10,941 nt of DNA from Alphaproteobacteria bacterium (GTDB lineage: Bacteria; Pseudomonadota; Alphaproteobacteria; SMXP01), in NCBI GenBank assembly GCA_028280675.1, contig JANQLI010000206.1:1-10941 (forward strand), in the 5' to 3' direction. A model generated the notes under the pieces. It was not told the DNA's origin. It saw nothing but the letters and a program-made list of their open reading frames with translations, and made no database searches. The translations under genes were made by a program, and so were the position numbers. Of this stretch, positions 7,189-10,941 are shown piece by piece. Positions within the stretch are counted from its first letter, which is position 1, and each line of letters opens with the position of its first letter.

Positions 7189-9378
7189 ATGGAAAACTTT
7201 ACGATTGATATTGATCATAACGGCATCGCCTTGGTGACATGGGACATGCCCAACCGCTCGATGAATGTGCTGAACACCTCGTCGATTGCTGAACTTGCGG
7301 CGTGGACGGAAGACCTCAGCAACAATGATGACGTCAAAGGTATTGTCATCACCAGCGGCAAAGAGGCCTTTTGCGCAGGCGCCGATTTAGAAGAAATGGG
7401 CGGGCAGCTCGCGGGCAGTGCGCTGAAAGCCGCCGCCGGGGATGAAGCAGCCAAGCGCGACGCTTTTGATATGATCTTTGAGCTGAACCGTGTGCTGCGG
7501 GCTTTGGAAACCTGCGGCAAGCCGGTCGCCGCGGCAATCAATGGCACCGCCCTTGGCGGTGGATTGGAAGTCACCCTGGCTTGTCATTACCGTGTTGCGG
7601 CGGATCATCCAAAAGCGCAGCTCGGTCTGCCGGAAGCGAAAGTCGGCCTTATGCCTGGGGCGGGCGGCAGCCAGCGTGTGCCGCGTCTCATCGGTGTCGC
7701 TAATTCTGCGCCGCTGATTTTGGAAGGCAAAGCGCTTAACCCGCAAAAGGCGGCCGAGACCGGCATCATTCATAAAGTGGTGCCCGCAGGAGAAGAAGTC
7801 GCGGACGCGAAACGCTGGATCACCGAGGACGGTGATGCGGAAGCGCCATGGGATAAAAAAGGTTTTAAAATTCCTGGCGGCGGACCATACCATCCCGCTG
7901 GCATGCAAAACTTTGTCGTTGGCAACGCCATGCTTCATGACAAAACCTTCGGCAATTACCCGGCGCAGAAAAACATTATGCAAGCGGTGCATGACGGCTT
8001 GGTGGTGCCGATCGATACGGCGCTGAGGCTTGAATCGAAATACTTCATGAAAACGCTGATGACGCCGGAAGCCATGAACATGGTGCGCACGCTGTTCCTC
8101 TCCTCGCAAGAGCTTGGCAAAGGCGCGCGCCGCCCTGCTGGCGTGGACAACACCCACGTCAAAAAGCTTGGCATTCTTGGCGCGGGCATGATGGGCGCGG
8201 GCATTGCCTATGTGTCGGCTGCGGTTGGCATTGAGGTTGTCTTGATCGACATGAGTCAAGAGGGCGCCGAGAAAGGCAAGTCCTACACCACCACGGTGAT
8301 GGATAAAAAAATCGCCCGCGGCCGCGCCACCGAAGAGAAAAAACAAGAGATCCTGGACCGCATTACACCGTCTACGGATTATGCTTTGCTGGAAGGCGCG
8401 GACCTTGTGATTGAAGCGGTGTTCGAGGATCGCGACATCAAAGCCGATGTGACGGCGAAAACCGAAGCGGTGATTCCGGCAACGTCGATTTTTGCCTCCA
8501 ACACCTCCACCCTGCCGATCACTGGATTGGCGGACGCGAGCCAACGCCCCGATCATTTCATCGGCATTCATTTCTTTTCGCCGGTCGATAAAATGCCGCT
8601 GGTGGAAATTATCACCGGTGAAAAAACCAATGATAAAGCGATTGCTGTGGCGCTTGATTATGTGCGGCAAATCAAAAAGACGCCGATTGTCGTCAATGAC
8701 AGCCGCGGCTTTTACACCTCGCGCTGTTTCTCGACCTATGTCACCGAAGGCATTATCATGCTGGCCGAAGGGGTCGATCCGGTGCTGATTGAAAATATCG
8801 GCAAATCGACCGGCATGCCGGTGCCTCCCCTTGCCATGAGTGATGAAGTGCAGCTTGAGCTCTCTTACCATATCATGAAGCAAACCAAAGAAGATCTGGG
8901 TGCGGATTTTCCCGAAACACCGGCTTACCCGCTCATCGAAAAAATGGTCACCGAGCTTGGCCGTTTGGGCAAAAAGAACGGCAAAGGCTTTTACGATTAT
9001 CCCGAAGGCGGCAAGAAGCATCTCTGGCCGGGCTTGGGCGCGTTGATCGGCAAGCAAACCGCCATCCCGCAAGAGGACATCAAAAAACGGCTTCTCTTTA
9101 TTCAAGCGTTGGAGACCGCGCGCTGCTTTGAAGAAAATGTGCTAATGGATGTGCGCGACGCCGATGTCGGCTCGATCTTCGGTTGGGGCTTTGCGCCATA
9201 CACTGGCGGTACGCTGTCGTTCATTGACACCATGGGCGCAAAAGCCTTTGTCGCCGAATGCGATGCGCTGGCCGAAAAATATGGCGAGCGGTTTGCGCCA
9301 AACGCGCTGCTGCGTGACATGGCGGCAAAAGGCGACACCTTCTATGGCCGGTTCAATCCGCAAAAGGCGGCGGCGTAA
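7189..9378 (+). CDS. enoyl-CoA hydratase/3-hydroxyacyl-CoA dehydrogenase, FadB/FadJ-type
   Basis: A 729-residue bifunctional alpha subunit catalysing beta-oxidation steps two and three: hydration of 2-enoyl-CoA and NAD-linked oxidation of the 3-hydroxyacyl-CoA. Seen: an N-terminal crotonase domain (about 1-200) with oxyanion segment EAFCAGADL (59-67) and catalytic Glu127 (ALGGGLE) and Glu149 (LGLPEAKVGLMPGAGG). The dehydrogenase Rossmann fold from about 325 has GAGMMGAG (331-338) and Asp354, indicating NAD. Catalytic His461 lies in GIHFFSPVDKMPLVEI. C-terminal dehydrogenase domains begin about 505 (SRGFYTSR) and include KKNGKGFYDYPEGG. I chose the ATG at 7189, not an in-frame one 20 codons upstream, because AAGGGG lies 7 nt before it and the upstream stretch would overlap the thiolase. 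It probably forms a complex with the upstream thiolase. FadB and FadJ cannot be separated by eye. Confidence 0.94.
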   Translation: MENFTIDIDHNGIALVTWDMPNRSMNVLNTSSIAELAAWTEDLSNNDDVKGIVITSGKEAFCAGADLEEMGGQLAGSALKAAAGDEAAKRDAFDMIFELNRVLRALETCGKPVAAAINGTALGGGLEVTLACHYRVAADHPKAQLGLPEAKVGLMPGAGGSQRVPRLIGVANSAPLILEGKALNPQKAAETGIIHKVVPAGEEVADAKRWITEDGDAEAPWDKKGFKIPGGGPYHPAGMQNFVVGNAMLHDKTFGNYPAQKNIMQAVHDGLVVPIDTALRLESKYFMKTLMTPEAMNMVRTLFLSSQELGKGARRPAGVDNTHVKKLGILGAGMMGAGIAYVSAAVGIEVVLIDMSQEGAEKGKSYTTTVMDKKIARGRATEEKKQEILDRITPSTDYALLEGADLVIEAVFEDRDIKADVTAKTEAVIPATSIFASNTSTLPITGLADASQRPDHFIGIHFFSPVDKMPLVEIITGEKTNDKAIAVALDYVRQIKKTPIVVNDSRGFYTSRCFSTYVTEGIIMLAEGVDPVLIENIGKSTGMPVPPLAMSDEVQLELSYHIMKQTKEDLGADFPETPAYPLIEKMVTELGRLGKKNGKGFYDYPEGGKKHLWPGLGALIGKQTAIPQEDIKKRLLFIQALETARCFEENVLMDVRDADVGSIFGWGFAPYTGGTLSFIDTMGAKAFVAECDALAEKYGERFAPNALLRDMAAKGDTFYGRFNPQKAAA

Positions 9379-9396
9379 ACAAAAGGCGGCTCGTCT

Positions 9397-10311
9397 ATGC
9401 TTGCCCCGCAAGAGAGTGTCTCTGAGCCCCGCGCGGTGATGGTCGATCTGCCATCCCGCGGCGGGGCCGTGCACCTGTTAGAGTGGCGCGGCCCGGAAGA
9501 CGCGCCGACCATCCTCTTTATGCAGGCGAATGGCTTTAACGCCGGCACCTATCAACGCATTCTTGGTCCTCTCTCTACGGACTATAATGTGATTGCGTTT
9601 GATATGCGCGGTAACGGGCGCAGCACCTTACCGACCAATGTGAAACGCTTGCGCAATTGGCACATTTTTCGCGATGATCTTGTGGCGCTGCATGAAGCCT
9701 TGCGCCTCAAAGATGTCATCCTCGGCGGCCATTCCATCGGCGGCACCGTGTCCGTGCTCGCGGCGCAAGCGCAGCCCACTATCGCGCGCGGCCTTGTGCT
9801 GCTCGATCCGGTGTTGCTGCCCACCATGATGGGCGCGGCGATGGAGACGTTTGCGGTGTGGGGCCTGTCGCGCAAATATGTGCCGTTCATTCGCGGCACC
9901 GCCAATCGCCGGGCGCATTTCCCCGATGCCGCCACGATGCTCGATTATTACCGCGGCCGCGGCGTGTTTCGCACCTGGCCCGATGACATTCTGGCCGATT
10001 ACATCGCACACGGAACAAAAACGTTGCCCGACGGCGCGTTAACGCTCGCCTGCACGCCCGATTGGGAGGCCAGCATTTTCGAATCCCACGCCCATAATGT
10101 GTGGCGCAACATGCGGCGCATCACGTGCCCGGTCGCGGTGCTGCGCGCGGCAAAAGAATCGACATTGCATCCCGCCATGGCGTCGCGCCTGAAACGTTTC
10201 ATGCCGCACGCGCATATCACGACGCTGCCCGGCACAACGCATATGCTGCCGATGGAAACCCCCGCCGCCGTGCGCGACGCCTTTGCGCAGGTGGCGTCCG
10301 CCCGAAGATGA
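9397..10311 (+). CDS. alpha/beta hydrolase of unknown substrate
   Basis: A 304-residue alpha/beta-hydrolase-fold enzyme at the end of the fatty-acid operon. Seen: the oxyanion region FMQANGFNAGTY (the usual His-Gly replaced by an ANGF motif), FDMRGNGRST after strand four, the nucleophile elbow GGHSIGG with Ser113, and the late histidine His282 in LPGTTHMLPME. At the usual acid position the sequence reads RAAKEST, so Glu254 is the candidate acid in place of the commoner Asp. No signal peptide is visible, so it is probably cytoplasmic. The gap to the preceding gene is 18 nt, with AAAGGCGG at 9382-9389 placed 7 nt before ATG. Context suggests a lipid-related ester or acyl-CoA thioester hydrolase; this is inference and no specific reaction can be named. 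Confidence 0.85.
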   Translation: MLAPQESVSEPRAVMVDLPSRGGAVHLLEWRGPEDAPTILFMQANGFNAGTYQRILGPLSTDYNVIAFDMRGNGRSTLPTNVKRLRNWHIFRDDLVALHEALRLKDVILGGHSIGGTVSVLAAQAQPTIARGLVLLDPVLLPTMMGAAMETFAVWGLSRKYVPFIRGTANRRAHFPDAATMLDYYRGRGVFRTWPDDILADYIAHGTKTLPDGALTLACTPDWEASIFESHAHNVWRNMRRITCPVAVLRAAKESTLHPAMASRLKRFMPHAHITTLPGTTHMLPMETPAAVRDAFAQVASARR

Positions 10312-10341
10312 CATGATGAGATGAAGGTTACTCAAACGAGT

Positions 10342-10366
10342 CACCCCGCGGTGTGACCGCGGGGTC
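10342..10366. repeat. GC-rich perfect hairpin after the operon
   Basis: ACCCCGCGG (10343-10351) and CCGCGGGGT (10357-10365) are perfect 9-bp inverted arms; the flanking T and A of the 5-nt loop can add a tenth pair. It starts 31 nt after the hydrolase stop codon. No T-run follows, so it is not a standard intrinsic terminator. It could act as a 3'-end stabilizer of the operon mRNA or be a REP-like element. Confidence 0.6.
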
Positions 10367-10393
10367 CATTGGCCTCTCATCCGGAAAGGGAGT

Positions 10394-10458
10394 TTGTTGT
10401 GGATCCCGTGGTCGTGAAGCGTGTGCCCGCGAAAGCGGGTACCACGGGATAACAACAA
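10394..10458. repeat. nested inverted repeat, about 65 bp
   Basis: Outer arms TTGTTGT (10394-10400) and ACAACAA (10452-10458) are perfect complements. After a small internal loop come 10-bp perfect arms ATCCCGTGGT (10403-10412) and ACCACGGGAT (10441-10450). Inside, CCCGC-GAAA-GCGGG (10426-10439) forms a tetraloop hairpin. The CCCGCGAAAGCGGG core is one I recall as recurrent in alphaproteobacterial intergenic repeats. Confidence 0.65.
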
Positions 10459-10472
10459 TGTGGATGAAAAAA

Positions 10473-10531
10473 CCCTTCATACTGAGATGGCCTTCGATCT
10501 TTCGAGACGGGCCTTCGGCCCTCCTCAAGAT
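10473..10531 (-). repeat. dispersed hairpin repeat, inverted copy plus half copy
   Basis: On the minus strand this reads TCTTGAGGAG, a stem-loop GGGCC-GAA-GGCCC, then CGTCTCGAAAGAT. It is the same element as the plus-strand copy at 10562-10612. The first 18 bases (10473-10490, CCCTTCATACTGAGATGG) look like a degraded forward half copy fused to the inverted one. Confidence 0.6.
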
Positions 10532-10545
10532 GGAGGCCTTTTTTT
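10517..10545 (+). terminator. candidate intrinsic terminator of the fad operon
   Basis: GGCCCTCC (10517-10524) pairs with GGAGGCC (10532-10538) as a 7-bp GC-rich stem with one bulged C and a 7-nt loop. Seven T residues (10539-10545) follow at once. It lies about 205 nt after the hydrolase stop codon and is built from the end of the inverted repeat copy. This is the best terminator-like structure after the operon. Confidence 0.5.
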
Positions 10546-10561
10546 GACTTTGCCTTAAATC

Positions 10562-10612
10562 TTCCCTTCATCCTGAGGAGGTGCGTAGCACCGTCTCGAA
10601 GGATCAAGGGAA
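10562..10612 (+). repeat. dispersed hairpin repeat, forward copy
   Basis: Outer arms TTCCCTTCATCC (10562-10573) and GGATCAAGGGAA (10601-10612) pair at 11 of 12 positions. An inner stem GGTGC-GTA-GCACC (10580-10592) lies between conserved TCCTGAGGAG and CGTCTCGAAGGAT. I recall very similar elements as abundant in genomes of Rhizobiales and related groups. Confidence 0.65.
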
Positions 10613-10723
10613 GTCTCATCATCTGCAGCCCATGCGCATGCACCCCCTTCGGTTTCATGCTTTTCATCTCCGGCACGCCGCCAGAGAGATTTGCGCTAAA
10701 TTTGCGAAAATCCGAATAACGCG

Positions 10724-10745
10724 GGTTAAAAATGCATTTTTGACC
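10724..10745. repeat. AT-rich 22-nt inverted repeat
   Basis: GGTTAAAAATG / CATTTTTGACC is symmetric except for one position (a possible G-U pair). Its core AAAAATGCATTTTT (10728-10741) is a perfect 14-bp palindrome. It sits in the AT-rich part of the intergenic region. It may be a protein-binding site or part of a terminator; nothing decides between these. Confidence 0.45.
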
Positions 10746-10768
10746 GGGAAAATTGGCCAAAAGTGCAC

Positions 10769-10789
10769 AAAAAACGCGCTTAATGGCGC
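10769..10789 (-). terminator. weak terminator candidate for the leftward gene
   Basis: On the minus strand, GCGC-CATTAA-GCGC followed by G and six T residues lies about 100 nt past the presumed stop of the partial gene at the right edge. The stem is only 4 bp, so this is tentative. Confidence 0.2.
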
Positions 10790-10882
10790 CTCATTTGCGC
10801 AATTTGCAGCAATTTTAAACCTGGAAAATGGGTGTTATCCCCGCCAGCGGCGCGGCATGTCAGGAGGATAAGGCCGGACTTA

Positions 10883-10941
10883 TCAGCGGGTGAGAGCGGG
10901 AATGGCGCCCGCGATGAGCTCCTCCGGCGCAAAGCCGAGCA
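10883..10941 (-). CDS. possible 3' end of a leftward gene, product unknown
   Basis: The minus strand has an open frame entering from the window edge and ending in TGA at 10885-10883, with C-terminal residues LGFAPEELIAGAIPALTR. Its composition looks protein-like and it returns to the GC-rich character of the coding regions after the AT-rich stretch. It is convergent with the fad operon. Eighteen residues are too few to name a family, and the frame could be chance. Confidence 0.35.
   Translation of the reverse strand, partial: LGFAPEELIAGAIPALTR

Larger units (their letters stand above)
10312..10882. other. 571-bp intergenic region without a convincing gene
   Basis: Open frames exist on both strands here but run across palindromic repeats and AT-rich sequence, have no ribosome site, and show no family motif. 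The left half (to about 10612) is a cluster of hairpin repeats described separately. From about 10680 to 10830 the sequence becomes clearly more AT-rich than the flanking genes, with short ATTTGCG repeats and a 22-nt inverted repeat. It lies between two genes that probably converge. Confidence 0.6.

Noticed and set aside
7387..9105. 572-codon minus-strand open frame across the hydratase/dehydrogenase gene
   Set aside because: His/Arg/Phe-rich composition typical of antisense frames in GC-rich genes, no family motif, while the plus strand carries complete catalytic motifs.
10326..10612. CRISPR array or insertion-sequence end
   Set aside because: The repeats are palindromic, unequal and irregularly spaced, without constant-length spacers, cas genes or a transposase in the window.
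10377..10760. 127-codon minus-strand open frame in the intergenic region
   Set aside because: It runs through three hairpin repeats, and its residues reflect the palindromes and not a protein family.
10581..10871. 96-codon plus-strand open frame in the intergenic region
   Set aside because: It begins inside a hairpin repeat, crosses the AT-rich island, has no ribosome site and no recognisable motif.
10834..10885. DnaA box or replication origin near GTTATCCCC and the adjacent inverted repeat
   Set aside because: Only one poor match to a DnaA box is present, with no cluster of boxes and no origin-associated genes.

Overview
This window looks like ordinary chromosome of an alphaproteobacterium. 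Three things point there. The minus-strand gene at the left opens with the N-terminal signature of PodJ-like polarity proteins. The fatty-acid cluster has the layout MerR regulator / DmdC-type acyl-CoA dehydrogenase / thiolase / FadB-FadJ. The right-hand intergenic region carries small hairpin repeats of a kind I recall as widely dispersed in alphaproteobacterial genomes. I cannot name the genus.

Layout. Positions 34-2307 (minus) encode a 757-residue PodJ-like protein: conserved N-terminus, long coiled coil, proline-rich linker, one membrane segment and four SEL1 repeats. A 176-bp divergent promoter region (2308-2483) separates it from a rightward six-gene cluster: merR regulator (2484-2993), DmdC/FadE-type acyl-CoA dehydrogenase (2980-4767), LCAD/IVD-like acyl-CoA dehydrogenase (4793-5950), thiolase (5972-7177), enoyl-CoA hydratase/3-hydroxyacyl-CoA dehydrogenase fusion (7189-9378) and an alpha/beta hydrolase (9397-10311). 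Gaps between genes are 11-25 nt, and the first two genes overlap by 14 nt, so this is almost certainly one operon.

How the genes work together. The two dehydrogenases, the bifunctional hydratase/dehydrogenase and the thiolase supply all four reactions of a beta-oxidation turn, giving acetyl-CoA and a shortened acyl-CoA. Acyl-CoA ligase and electron-transfer flavoprotein genes are not in the window and must lie elsewhere. A 20-bp near-palindrome built from three ACGT cores overlaps the likely -35 box in front of merR and is the best candidate operator, which suggests the MerR protein controls its own operon.

Positions 10312-10882 hold no convincing gene. The first 300 bp are a cluster of hairpin repeats, including two inverted copies of one family whose stems differ by compensatory changes, plus a plausible intrinsic terminator. 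The next part is AT-rich with short repeats and an inverted repeat of unknown function. The last 59 bp probably hold the 3' end of a leftward gene.

I found no mobile element, CRISPR array, tRNA or rRNA, and no evidence of a wholly new system. The most interesting items are the operator, the repeat cluster with covarying stems, and the LCAD-like active-site arrangement of the second dehydrogenase.
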